Below are positions 54,973 to 62,748 of a DNA stretch of 64,000 bases, one piece after another. The notes under the pieces are model-generated. The model had not been told where the DNA came from. It made no database searches and saw nothing but the letters and a program-made list of their open reading frames with translations. The DNA is from Chloroflexota bacterium (GTDB lineage: Bacteria; Chloroflexota; Anaerolineae; Aggregatilineales; Phototrophicaceae). Position numbers and translations under genes: made by a program. Every line of letters starts with the position of its first letter. Position 1 is the stretch's first letter. The DNA lies in NCBI GenBank assembly GCA_011523705.1, contig WTGC01000140.1, positions 110,667 to 174,666 of the forward strand, in the 5' to 3' direction.

Positions 54973-54998
54973 AAAAAACCGCGCCTTGCCAGCGCGGT
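54973..54998 (-). terminator. Rho-independent terminator of rpmF
   Basis: On the minus strand ACCGCGC/GCGCGGT forms a 7-bp stem with a seven-base loop, followed by six T residues. It lies 35 bases after the rpmF stop and before fabD. Confidence 0.85.
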
Positions 54999-55032
54999 CC
55001 GTCAGCACAATTCTGTCGCTTCGAATTGCCTG

Positions 55033-55218
55033 CTAGTCGCTTTCGACCTCGACGACTTGTTCGCCGCGATACGAGCCACATTTTGGACAGACACGATGCG
55101 CGATATGATATTCGCCGCAGCTCTCGCACTCCACCAGATGCTTGAGTGTCAAAGCGTGATGAGCGCGGCGCCGGTCCCGCCGGGATTTTGAGACTTTTCG
55201 CTTTGGCAGGGGACCCAT
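55033..55218 (-). CDS. rpmF: 50S ribosomal protein L32
   Basis: The 61-residue protein is a small zinc-ribbon component of the large ribosomal subunit. It has the L32 start (GPLPKRKVSKSRRDRRRAHHAL) and two CxxC pairs (CESC, CPKC), so it is the zinc-binding form. GGAG lies nine bases upstream of the ATG. The DUF177/YceD gene that often precedes rpmF is absent here. Confidence 0.96.
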   Translation of the reverse strand: MGPLPKRKVSKSRRDRRRAHHALTLKHLVECESCGEYHIAHRVCPKCGSYRGEQVVEVESD

Positions 55219-55256
55219 ATCTTTAACTCCTGAACAATTTCGAGCATAATCGGCGC

Positions 55257-55286
55257 ATTATACTGGGCGGCAAGCGCGGCTGTCAA
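55257..55286 (-). promoter_or_regulatory. Promoter of rpmF
   Basis: On the minus strand TTGACA (55286-55281), an 18-base spacer and TATAAT (55262-55257) match both consensus hexamers. Transcription would start near 55250, about 30 bases before the ATG. Confidence 0.85.
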
Positions 55287-55318
55287 GCCAAGTATGCCGC
55301 TAACCTAGACGGATTCCA

Positions 55319-56185
55319 ATGGACAGCGTCATCGACAACGAAGTTCGATACAGTATTGAACGGGCGCTAAATCGTAACGTTCGCTCCTGGCAACCGCTTG
55401 CGGGCGGCATGATCAGCCAGGTGCTGCGCGTTGAGCTGGCGGACGGCCAATCAATCGTCGCCAAAGTCGGCGATGGCAGTCACGATCTGACGATTGAAGC
55501 CTATATGCTGCGATACTTGCGCCAGCATTCGGGATTGCCGGCGCCGGCAGTGCTGCATGATGAAGCAAACCTGCTCTTGATGGAATTCGTAGAAGGTCGC
55601 ATTGAGTGGGAAGGCGATGCCCTGCGTCATCTCGGTGAGCTCTTGGCTCGTTGCCACCAAGTGACCAGCCCTGCCTACGGCCTCGAACGCGACACGCTGA
55701 TCGGACCATTGCATCAGCCAAATCCGCGGACAGCCTCATGGATCGCCTTCTTTCGCCAACAGCGGCTGCTCTACATGATCGGCATCGCGCGCGAATCGGG
55801 CGAGCTTCCCGCCGAGCTTGAGCGGCGGCTCCTGCGCATCGCCGATCAACTGGAGCGATATCTCTTTGAACCGCCGCAACCCGCGCTTATCCATGGCGAC
55901 ATGTGGAAAACCAACGTGATCGTACGGGATGGTCGGGTGGCGGGAATCATCGATCCAGCGCTCTATTACGGGCACAATGAAATGGAACTCGCCTATATGA
56001 CCCTCTTCAACGGCACCGGTCCCGAGTTTTTCAGCACCTACACCGAGCAGATTGCAATTGAGGAAGACTTCTTCCGCACCAGACGCCACATTTACAATCT
56101 GTATCCACTTCTGATTCATCTCGTCATCTTCGGCGAAAGATACCTTCAGCCACTGCACGAATCGCTGGAACGAGTAGGAAAATAG
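55319..56185 (+). CDS. Fructosamine kinase family protein
   Basis: The 288-residue FN3K-like kinase phosphorylates sugar amines on glycated proteins or small molecules, starting deglycation. It has GGMISQVLRVEL, the family block IGPLHQPNPRTASWIAFFRQQRL, the catalytic loop LIHGDMWKTNVIV and the metal site IIDPALYYGHNEMELAYMTLF. It lies upstream of the lysine operon on the same strand but is separated from it by the lys leader and its own promoter. Confidence 0.92.
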   Translation: MDSVIDNEVRYSIERALNRNVRSWQPLAGGMISQVLRVELADGQSIVAKVGDGSHDLTIEAYMLRYLRQHSGLPAPAVLHDEANLLLMEFVEGRIEWEGDALRHLGELLARCHQVTSPAYGLERDTLIGPLHQPNPRTASWIAFFRQQRLLYMIGIARESGELPAELERRLLRIADQLERYLFEPPQPALIHGDMWKTNVIVRDGRVAGIIDPALYYGHNEMELAYMTLFNGTGPEFFSTYTEQIAIEEDFFRTRRHIYNLYPLLIHLVIFGERYLQPLHESLERVGK

Positions 56186-56205
56186 TTAGGATGGGGTTTG
56201 TAATG

Positions 56206-56241
56206 TTTACATATTCGTACCATTTGATTATGGTTTATACT
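56206..56241 (+). promoter_or_regulatory. Promoter region of the lysine operon
   Basis: TTTACA (56206-56211) stands 17 bases before TATGGT (56229-56234), and a second -10-like TATACT lies at 56236-56241. Transcription would start near 56243-56248, about 50 bases before the leader ORF. Confidence 0.5.
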
Positions 56242-56297
56242 CGATGCAAGCGTTAGAGTATTCGTTTGAATCGATAGCGACAAGCAGGGCAAATGCG

Positions 56298-56357
56298 ATG
56301 AACGCGATCGGCGGCGCAGTCGAGAGCAAGAAGGTGAAGAAGACCGACACCCACTGA
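56298..56357 (+). CDS. Lysine-rich leader peptide (lysL-like)
   Basis: A 19-codon ORF (ATG at 56298, TGA at 56355) holds AAG AAG GTG AAG AAG, encoding KKVKK, at 56328-56342. AGGG lies eight bases upstream. The eight bases immediately after its stop, GTATGGGC (56358-56365), are exactly complementary to GCCCATAC (56402-56409) in the 5' arm and loop of the terminator. A ribosome at the stop codon would cover GTATGGGC; one stalled at the Lys codons would leave it free. I infer control by Lys-tRNA charging. Confidence 0.8.
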   Translation: MNAIGGAVESKKVKKTDTH

Positions 56358-56397
56358 GTATGGGCTTGTTTGTGCTGCTAGATGACCTAAGACACAC

Positions 56398-56421
56398 ACC
56401 CGCCCATACGGCGGGTTTTTT
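56398..56421 (+). terminator. Intrinsic terminator in the lysW leader (attenuator)
   Basis: ACCCGCC/GGCGGGT forms a 7-bp perfect stem with loop CATAC, followed by TTTTTT. It lies 32 bases before the lysW ATG, downstream of the lysine-rich leader ORF and not after a structural gene of the same transcript. Confidence 0.88.
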
Positions 56422-56453
56422 CGTTGTGAGTAGATGACTGAGGAGAATTGACG

Positions 56454-56630
56454 ATGACCAGTGCAAGCCCGCTATGCCCCGAATGCGAAGGCGAGGTCGA
56501 TATTCCAGCCGACGCGATGGAGAACGAGTTGGTGTCTTGCCCCGAGTGCGGCACAGAACTTGAGATTATGAGCCTTGACCCGATGGAGCTGGAATTGGCG
56601 CCCGAAGTGGAAGAAGACTGGGGAGAGTAG
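56454..56630 (+). CDS. lysW: Amino-group carrier protein LysW
   Basis: The 58-residue acidic carrier protein binds the alpha-amino group of alpha-aminoadipate through its C-terminal glutamate and carries the intermediates of lysine synthesis. It has the zinc-ribbon pairs CPEC and CPECG and ends in the diagnostic EDWGE. GAGGAG stands eight bases before the ATG at 56454; the TTG at 56448 in the ORF track is not needed. It directly follows the attenuator and heads the lys operon. Confidence 0.96.
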   Translation: MTSASPLCPECEGEVDIPADAMENELVSCPECGTELEIMSLDPMELELAPEVEEDWGE

Positions 56631-56635
56631 ATCTC

Positions 56636-57514
56636 ATGCGCGTCGCCCTGCTGGTCACGCATATTCGCGCCGAAGAAAAGCTGATTCTGGCCGCCTTCAA
56701 CAAGCGCGATATCAGCCCGGACATCATCCTCGACCGCGAGTTGAATTTCGAAATCACGCAGGGCGCTGGTCAGTTGGCGCCATCGGGCATCGCCTGGCGC
56801 GATTACGATATGATATTTGAACGCTGCGTCAGCACATCGCGCGGCATGTACGCGCTGGCGATTCTCAACAGCTGGGGCGTCCAAACCTTCAACACTTATG
56901 AAACAGCGGCCGCCTGCAGTGACAAGCTGCGAACAAGCGTCGCCTTGATGCAGCATAATATTCCGCAGCCGCATACGCGCGTCGCCTTCACGCCGGAGAG
57001 CGCGATGCAGGCGATCGAAGACGTCAAATATCCAGCGGTGCTGAAACCGGTGACCGGCTCCTGGGGGCGCCTGCTGGCGCGCGTCCACAATCGAGACAAC
57101 GCCGAAGCCATCCTCGAACACCGGCAGACCCTGGGCGATTACAATCATCACATTTATTACGTGCAGGAATATGTCGACAAGCCGGGACGCGACATCCGCG
57201 CTTTTGTCGTCGGCGATCGCACCATCGCGGCCATCTACCGCGAGTCCAATCACTGGATCACTAATACCGCCCGCGGCGGATTGGCCACAAATTGCCCGGT
57301 GACCGAGCCGCTTGACGATATTTGCGTGCGCGCGGCGCAGGCCGTCGGCGGCGGCATACTGGCGGTCGATCTGCTGGAAGACGCAGGCGGCAACTTCGTG
57401 GTCAACGAGATCAACCACACGATGGAATTCCGCAACAGCAGCAAACCCACCGGCGTCGATATCGCGCAGGAAGTCATTGACTTCGTCATCGGGCAGATTG
57501 GAGTGGTCGCGTGA
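56636..57514 (+). CDS. lysX: LysW--alpha-aminoadipate ligase
   Basis: The 292-residue ATP-grasp ligase joins alpha-aminoadipate to the C-terminal glutamate of LysW. The block AAIYRESNHWITNTARGGLATNCPVT matches the aminoadipate-specific LysX type, and the metal site is in FVVNEINHTMEFRNS. ArgX paralogues that take glutamate differ in this block, to my knowledge, which with argJ present points to lysine only. It starts five bases after lysW. Confidence 0.94.
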   Translation: MRVALLVTHIRAEEKLILAAFNKRDISPDIILDRELNFEITQGAGQLAPSGIAWRDYDMIFERCVSTSRGMYALAILNSWGVQTFNTYETAAACSDKLRTSVALMQHNIPQPHTRVAFTPESAMQAIEDVKYPAVLKPVTGSWGRLLARVHNRDNAEAILEHRQTLGDYNHHIYYVQEYVDKPGRDIRAFVVGDRTIAAIYRESNHWITNTARGGLATNCPVTEPLDDICVRAAQAVGGGILAVDLLEDAGGNFVVNEINHTMEFRNSSKPTGVDIAQEVIDFVIGQIGVVA

Positions 57515-58536
57515 TTCGGGCGGGCATCGTCGGCGGCAGCGGCTATACCGGTGGCGAGCTGCTGCGACTGCTGCACTTTCACCCACAGGTTGAAGTGACG
57601 CAGATCACCAGCCGCGAACAGGCGGGGCGCTATGTGCATGCCGTGCATCCGAACCTGCGCAGCGTCTCCCGCTTCAAGTTCATTCACCCCGATGCGCTGG
57701 AAGAGTGCGATCTGCTTTTTCTGGCGCTGCCTCACGGGACGGCCGCGCGCCATATCGAGCGCTATGCCGGTCTCGCGCCGAAACTAATCGACCTGTCGGC
57801 CGATTTCCGCCTCGATTGCGCCGCCACCTACGAAAAGTATTACGGTGAGCCGCATCCGGCGCCGCGCTGGCTGTACCGCTTCGTCTATGGCTTGCCCGAG
57901 GTCAATCGCGAATCGCTTCTTGGCGCCAGCTATGTCAGCGGGGTTGGCTGCAATGCGACCGCGTTGAATCTCGCGCTGCTTCCGCTAGTCCAGGCCGGCA
58001 TCCTCGAGCGCGCTGCCTGCGAGATCAAGGTCGGCTCATCGGAAGGCGGCAACAAGAGCAATCCCGGCTCGCATCATCCCATTCGCAGCGGCGCCGTTCG
58101 CAGCTACAAAGCCACCGGACATCGACATCTGGCGGAAGCGCAGTTGGTGCTGGGCGAAGATATCCCGCTTCACTTCTCGGTTACAGCAATTGAGATGGTG
58201 CGCGGCATTCATCTGCTGGCGCATTGCTACTTGAGCGAGCCAAAGGTCGAACGCGACATCTGGCGGCTCTATCGCGGGCGCTATCGGCACGAGCCCTTCC
58301 TGCGTCTGGTGAGCGGCAAGGCGGGCTTGCATCGCCTGCCCGAACCGCGCGTGGTCGCCGGCACGAATTACTGCGACATCGGCTTCGAGCTGGACGGCGA
58401 TGGGACACACCTTGTCGTCATCGCCGCGCTGGACAATCTAGGCAAGGGCGCGGCCGGCAGCGCCGTGCAAGCGATGAATCTGATGTATGAACTGGATGAG
58501 CCGACCGGGCTGGAGTTTCCCGGCATTTACCCCTAG
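57511..58536 (+). CDS. lysY: LysW-aminoadipyl-6-phosphate reductase
   Basis: The 341-residue ArgC-family reductase turns LysW-aminoadipyl phosphate into the semialdehyde with NADPH. It has AGIVGGSGYTGGELLRLL and the catalytic cysteine in SGVGCNATALNLALLPL, where the acetylated-pathway ArgC at 23654 has ATPGCYPTT. The GTG start overlaps the lysX stop by four bases (GTGA). The difference around the cysteine and the neighbours separate it from ArgC. Confidence 0.94.
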   Translation: MIRAGIVGGSGYTGGELLRLLHFHPQVEVTQITSREQAGRYVHAVHPNLRSVSRFKFIHPDALEECDLLFLALPHGTAARHIERYAGLAPKLIDLSADFRLDCAATYEKYYGEPHPAPRWLYRFVYGLPEVNRESLLGASYVSGVGCNATALNLALLPLVQAGILERAACEIKVGSSEGGNKSNPGSHHPIRSGAVRSYKATGHRHLAEAQLVLGEDIPLHFSVTAIEMVRGIHLLAHCYLSEPKVERDIWRLYRGRYRHEPFLRLVSGKAGLHRLPEPRVVAGTNYCDIGFELDGDGTHLVVIAALDNLGKGAAGSAVQAMNLMYELDEPTGLEFPGIYP

Positions 58537-58550
58537 CGAGAAGCGGGAAA

Positions 58551-59360
58551 ATGGCTGTATCAAAACTCTTGATTGTTAAGTTGGGTGGCGGAGAAGGCTT
58601 GGATCTGGCGGCCGCCTGTGATGATTTGGCATTGATCGCCGAGAGGCGCCCGCTTGCCGTCGTGCACGGCGTCAGCGCGATCATGAATCAGCTTTGCCTG
58701 GAAAGCGGTGTCGAAGTGCAATCATTGCAATCGCCATCCGGACACAGCTCCCGTTATACCCCGCCGGCCGTGCGCGACATCTACGTCCGCGCCGCGGAAG
58801 CAGCCAATGAGTTGCTGGTATCGGCATTGCGTGAGCGGGGCTTGAGCGCGGTCGGATTCATCGGCGAAAATCTGGCGCTGGCGGGCACGCGCAAAACGGC
58901 GATACGAGCCCTTGTGAACGGACGCGTACGCGTGATCCGCGATGACCACAGCGGCTCGATTGTCGGCGTTGATGAAGCGATACTCCTTCAAACGCTGGAC
59001 GCCGCCAAAACACCGGTTCTGCCACCGATGGCGCGCAGCAGCGATGGTCCGCTCAATGTCGATGGCGATCGCGCTGCTGCGGCTGTAGCCGGCGCGCTGG
59101 ACGCCGAGACGCTCGTTATCCTAAGCAATGTCGCTGGGCTCTACCGGCGTTTTCCCGATGAAACTTCCATAGTCAATCTGGTAACCCTTTCGCAGATCGA
59201 CGGGGCGCTGGATTGGGCGCAAGGTCGCATGAAACGAAAAGTATTGGCAGCGCGGGAGGCGCTGGCTCAGGGACTTGGGCGCGTCATCATTGCTGATGGA
59301 CGTATTTCCAATCCGGTGTCGCGCGCGCTGGACGGAGCTGGCACGAGGTTTACCACATGA
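58551..59360 (+). CDS. lysZ: LysW-aminoadipate kinase
   Basis: The 269-residue amino-acid kinase phosphorylates the side-chain carboxylate of LysW-bound aminoadipate. It has VKLGGGEGLDLAAACDDLAL, the substrate block GHSSRYTPPAVRDIY, LVNGRVRVIRDDHSGSI and GRMKRKVLAAREAL near the end. It is a paralogue of ArgB at 22866 but lacks that protein's acetylglutamate block NLNADPVAGAIAAAI. Its stop overlaps the lysJ start (ATGA). Confidence 0.94.
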   Translation: MAVSKLLIVKLGGGEGLDLAAACDDLALIAERRPLAVVHGVSAIMNQLCLESGVEVQSLQSPSGHSSRYTPPAVRDIYVRAAEAANELLVSALRERGLSAVGFIGENLALAGTRKTAIRALVNGRVRVIRDDHSGSIVGVDEAILLQTLDAAKTPVLPPMARSSDGPLNVDGDRAAAAVAGALDAETLVILSNVAGLYRRFPDETSIVNLVTLSQIDGALDWAQGRMKRKVLAAREALAQGLGRVIIADGRISNPVSRALDGAGTRFTT

Positions 59361-60523
59361 TGGAGACAGCGAATCTTTTCGAATTGGAGAATCGGCACGG
59401 ATCGGGCGCTTATGGCAAGCGACCAACGGCTTTGGTACGTGGCGAGGGCGTCTATGCCTTTGATCAGTTGGGCAATCGCTATCTGGACGCGACCAGCGGC
59501 CAGGGCGTGGCGGCGCTTGGCCATTGCCACCCGGCCGTCATCAAGGCGATTAGCGAACAGGCGGCGACTCTGATCACCTGCCACGAGTCATTCTACAACG
59601 ATCGCCGCGCCGAGCTCTATCAGTTGCTGGCAAGTATCATGCCGGCGGATCTCAAGCGCTTCTTCCTCTGTAACAGCGGCGCCGAAGCCAACGAGGGCGC
59701 GCTAAAAGTGGCCAAGCTGCTCACCGGGCGCGATGGCATCGTCGCGGCGAAGCGCTCCTTCCATGGTCGTACCACCGGCGCTCTCTCCTTGACCTGGACG
59801 CAGAAATATCGCAAGCCCTTTCAGGAATGGCTGCCCGCTGTCGATTATGTCGCCTTCAACGACATTCAAGCGGCGCGCGATGCAATTACCGACGCGACCG
59901 CAGCCGTCGTCGTCGAGGCGATCCAAGGCGAAGGCGGCGTGCACCCGGCCGATGACGAATACCTGGGTGCGCTGCGAGAGCGCTGCGATCAAAAGGGCGC
60001 CATGCTGATAATCGATGAGATACAGACTGGCTTTGGCCGAACGGGCAATTGGTTTGCATTCGAGCATGCCGGCATCGTCCCTGACATCATATCGGTCGGC
60101 AAAGCGATCGCCGGAGGCCTGCCCATGGGCGCCGTTTGCTGGCGCGACGCGCACGGACCGATTGACCGCGCCACCCATGGCAGCACCTTTGGCGGCAATC
60201 CGCTCGCTTGCGCCGCCGCTCTCGCCGCGGTCGCCGCGATCCGCGATGAGGGCTTGGTCGAAAGGGCGCGAGTCAACGGCGAGTGGTTCATTGATGAATT
60301 ATCCGCGCTGAAACTGCCCGGTGTGCGCCAAGTGCGCGGACGAGGACTGATGATCGGCCTTGAGCTGAGAGGTCGAGTGACACCCATTCTAAAGGCGCTG
60401 CAGGAACAGGGTGTGCTCGCCCTGCCCGCCGGACTCAATACGCTGCGCTTGCTGCCGCCTTTGATCATCAGTCGCGAGCAGCTTTCTGTTGTCGCCAGCG
60501 CAATCGAGGCGGTATTGGGATAG
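59357..60523 (+). CDS. lysJ: LysW-aminoadipate semialdehyde transaminase
   Basis: The 388-residue class III PLP aminotransferase forms LysW-bound lysine from the semialdehyde with glutamate as donor. Marks are CNSGAEANEGALKVAKLL, FHGRTTGALSLTWTQKYR, LIIDEIQTGFGRTG and the PLP lysine in SVGKAIAGGLPMGAV. It is a paralogue of argD; its position between lysZ and lysK assigns it to lysine. It starts by ATGA overlap with lysZ. Confidence 0.93.
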   Translation: MMETANLFELENRHGSGAYGKRPTALVRGEGVYAFDQLGNRYLDATSGQGVAALGHCHPAVIKAISEQAATLITCHESFYNDRRAELYQLLASIMPADLKRFFLCNSGAEANEGALKVAKLLTGRDGIVAAKRSFHGRTTGALSLTWTQKYRKPFQEWLPAVDYVAFNDIQAARDAITDATAAVVVEAIQGEGGVHPADDEYLGALRERCDQKGAMLIIDEIQTGFGRTGNWFAFEHAGIVPDIISVGKAIAGGLPMGAVCWRDAHGPIDRATHGSTFGGNPLACAAALAAVAAIRDEGLVERARVNGEWFIDELSALKLPGVRQVRGRGLMIGLELRGRVTPILKALQEQGVLALPAGLNTLRLLPPLIISREQLSVVASAIEAVLG

Positions 60524-60526
60524 CTG

Positions 60527-61579
60527 ATGAGCCTCTTATCCAATGGCAGCGCGGAGAAACTGCTGCATGATTTGGTCGCCATTCCCAGCCCGTCTTTCGC
60601 TGAAACTGAGGCGGCCGCCTATTTGACCGCGTGGATGGAGCGTCACGGCTATGATGACGCCTTCTTCGATGAGGCTGGCAACGCGGTCGGCGTCATCGGG
60701 TCCGGCGCCCGCCAGATCGTTTTGCTCGGGCATATCGATACCTTCGCCGGCTTTCCACCGGTTCGCTTGGATGGGCGAAGACTTTTTGGACGCGGCGCCG
60801 TCGATGCCAAGGGACCGCTGTGCGCATTCGCGGCGGCGGGGGCAAGAGCCAAGCTGGCGGCGGACGCGCAAGTCATCGTCATTGGCGCGGTGGAAGAAGA
60901 AGCGGCCACCAGTCACGGCGCCCACTATGCTCTGACCCAATATCAGCCAGCCTGCTGCGTAATCGGCGAGCCATCGCGGTGGGATCGCATCACCTTGGGC
61001 TACAAGGGGCGCCTCCTGCTCGACTGGCGCTGGGAAGGCGGCCTCGCGCATAGCGCTGGGGAAGCGCCCAGCCCGGCCGAACGCGCCTTGGATTATTGGC
61101 AGGGCATCAAAACGTATTGCGAAGAATTCAATGCTGGCATCGGGTCGCTATATGCAAGGCTGGACCCCTCAGTCCGCGATATCAATACCTGGCAGGAAGA
61201 CGTCAACGGCGTCGCCGAGATGACCGTGGGCTTCCGCCTGCCGCCAAATGTCATCCCTGACGACATCCGACTTCAATTTCCCGCGAGCAATGGCGCGACC
61301 GTAAGCGGGCGCGGCGCCGAATGCGCCTTCAGCGGCGACAAGAACAGCGCGCTCAGCCGTCATTTCCGGCGAGCCATCCGCGCTCAGGGCGGCGTCCCGC
61401 GCTTCGTTTACAAAACCGGCACATCCGATATGAACATCGTCGGGCCGCGCTGGGGCTGCCCGATCGTGGCATATGGACCGGGCGATTCCGCGCTCGACCA
61501 TACGCCGGACGAGCATATTCACCTTGACGAATATCTGCGCGCAATCGACGTCTTAACACAAGCACTCGAGACCGTCTGA
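60527..61579 (+). CDS. lysK: LysW-lysine hydrolase
   Basis: The 350-residue M20-type metallopeptidase frees lysine from LysW. It has the first metal histidine in LLGHIDTFAGFPPV, the bridging aspartate in GRGAVDAKGPLCAF, the catalytic glutamates in GAVEEEAATSHGA and the C-terminal TSDMNIVGPRWGCPIVAYGPGD. It starts three bases after lysJ. ArgE and DapE are relatives, but the operon position fixes the role. Confidence 0.93.
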   Translation: MSLLSNGSAEKLLHDLVAIPSPSFAETEAAAYLTAWMERHGYDDAFFDEAGNAVGVIGSGARQIVLLGHIDTFAGFPPVRLDGRRLFGRGAVDAKGPLCAFAAAGARAKLAADAQVIVIGAVEEEAATSHGAHYALTQYQPACCVIGEPSRWDRITLGYKGRLLLDWRWEGGLAHSAGEAPSPAERALDYWQGIKTYCEEFNAGIGSLYARLDPSVRDINTWQEDVNGVAEMTVGFRLPPNVIPDDIRLQFPASNGATVSGRGAECAFSGDKNSALSRHFRRAIRAQGGVPRFVYKTGTSDMNIVGPRWGCPIVAYGPGDSALDHTPDEHIHLDEYLRAIDVLTQALETV

Positions 61580-61596
61580 GTGAGGTCAGGCAAGCT

Positions 61597-62748
61597 ATGC
61601 ACAATCGCAAAATACCAGTTCCTGAATTCAACTTCATTGATTCCACCTTGCGCGAAGGCGAGCAATTCCGCGGGACGCACTTTACCTTGGACGACAAGCG
61701 CGAAATCGCTGAGCTCCTGGATCAGTTTGGCGTGGAATACATGGAATTGTCCACGCCGGTGGCCAGCCCGCAAAGCGCCGATGCCATCCGCGCTTTGGCC
61801 GATATGCCGCGCCGGTTCCGGCTTTTGACGCATATCCGCGCCAATATGGATGACGCCAGGCTGGCAGTCGATTGTGGCGTTGACGGCGCTGATGTCTACA
61901 TCGGAACATCCGAATACATGCGCGAATACAGCCACGGCAAGAGCCTCGAACAAGTCATTGAAATCGGGCAAGAGGTCATCGCCTATCTGAATCAGCAAGA
62001 CATTGAGACGCGCTTCAGCACGGAGGATACCTTCCGCAGCAATTTCGCCGATGTGATGACGGTCTACCGCGCGATGGATTTGGCCGGCGTGGATCGCGTC
62101 GGGGTCGCCGATACGGTGGGCATCGCCGATCCTTTGCAAACCTACAATCTCATTTCCAATCTGCGCGATGTGGTCAACTGCGATATCGAATTTCACGGTC
62201 ATAACGACAGCAGCTGCGCCGTCGCCAACGCCTTCTGCGCCTTGCAAGCGGGCGCCACCCATATTGACACCACCGTCCTGGGCATCGGCGAGCGCAACGG
62301 CATCACGCCGATGGGCGCGCTTGTCGGCCGGCTCTACACCTGTGACAAGTCGTTAGTGGAGAAGTACCAGTTAAGTCTGCTGCCCGAAATCGAACGCGTC
62401 GTGGCGGAGAAACTGGGTATCGAGATTCCTTACAACACGCCTATCACCGGCGAGGTCGCTTTTCATCACAAAGCCGGCGTTCATACCAATGCCGTATTGA
62501 AGAACCCGACGACGTATGAAGCGATCGACCCGGAAGATTTCGGCCTGCCGCGCATCATTGATATCGCCCATCGCCTCGTGGGGCGCAACGCCATTCGCGA
62601 TTACGCCGCCGGCCACGGTATCACGCTGCCCGACGATGTGCTCAATCTGGTTACGGCTCAGGTCAAACTGATGGCGGACGAACGGCCGATCACCCTGGAA
62701 GATGTTGACGGCATCCTCAGCAAAATGATGTTGCCGGTCGACGATTAA
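61597..62748 (+). CDS. Homocitrate synthase
   Basis: The 383-residue TIM-barrel enzyme condenses acetyl-CoA and 2-oxoglutarate to homocitrate, the first step of the alpha-aminoadipate route. It has FIDSTLREGEQF, the metal-binding HGHNDSSCAVANAF and the conserved FHHKAGVHTNAV with catalytic histidine. Homocitrate synthase is usually feedback-inhibited by lysine. Homoaconitase, homoisocitrate dehydrogenase and a LysN-type aminotransferase are not in the window. It is the last gene of the operon and overlaps the convergent MFS gene by four bases. Confidence 0.93.
   Translation: MHNRKIPVPEFNFIDSTLREGEQFRGTHFTLDDKREIAELLDQFGVEYMELSTPVASPQSADAIRALADMPRRFRLLTHIRANMDDARLAVDCGVDGADVYIGTSEYMREYSHGKSLEQVIEIGQEVIAYLNQQDIETRFSTEDTFRSNFADVMTVYRAMDLAGVDRVGVADTVGIADPLQTYNLISNLRDVVNCDIEFHGHNDSSCAVANAFCALQAGATHIDTTVLGIGERNGITPMGALVGRLYTCDKSLVEKYQLSLLPEIERVVAEKLGIEIPYNTPITGEVAFHHKAGVHTNAVLKNPTTYEAIDPEDFGLPRIIDIAHRLVGRNAIRDYAAGHGITLPDDVLNLVTAQVKLMADERPITLEDVDGILSKMMLPVDD

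Noticed and set aside
56387-57586. 399-residue ORF on the minus strand
   Set aside because: Covers lysW and lysX on the other strand; both are certain by motif.
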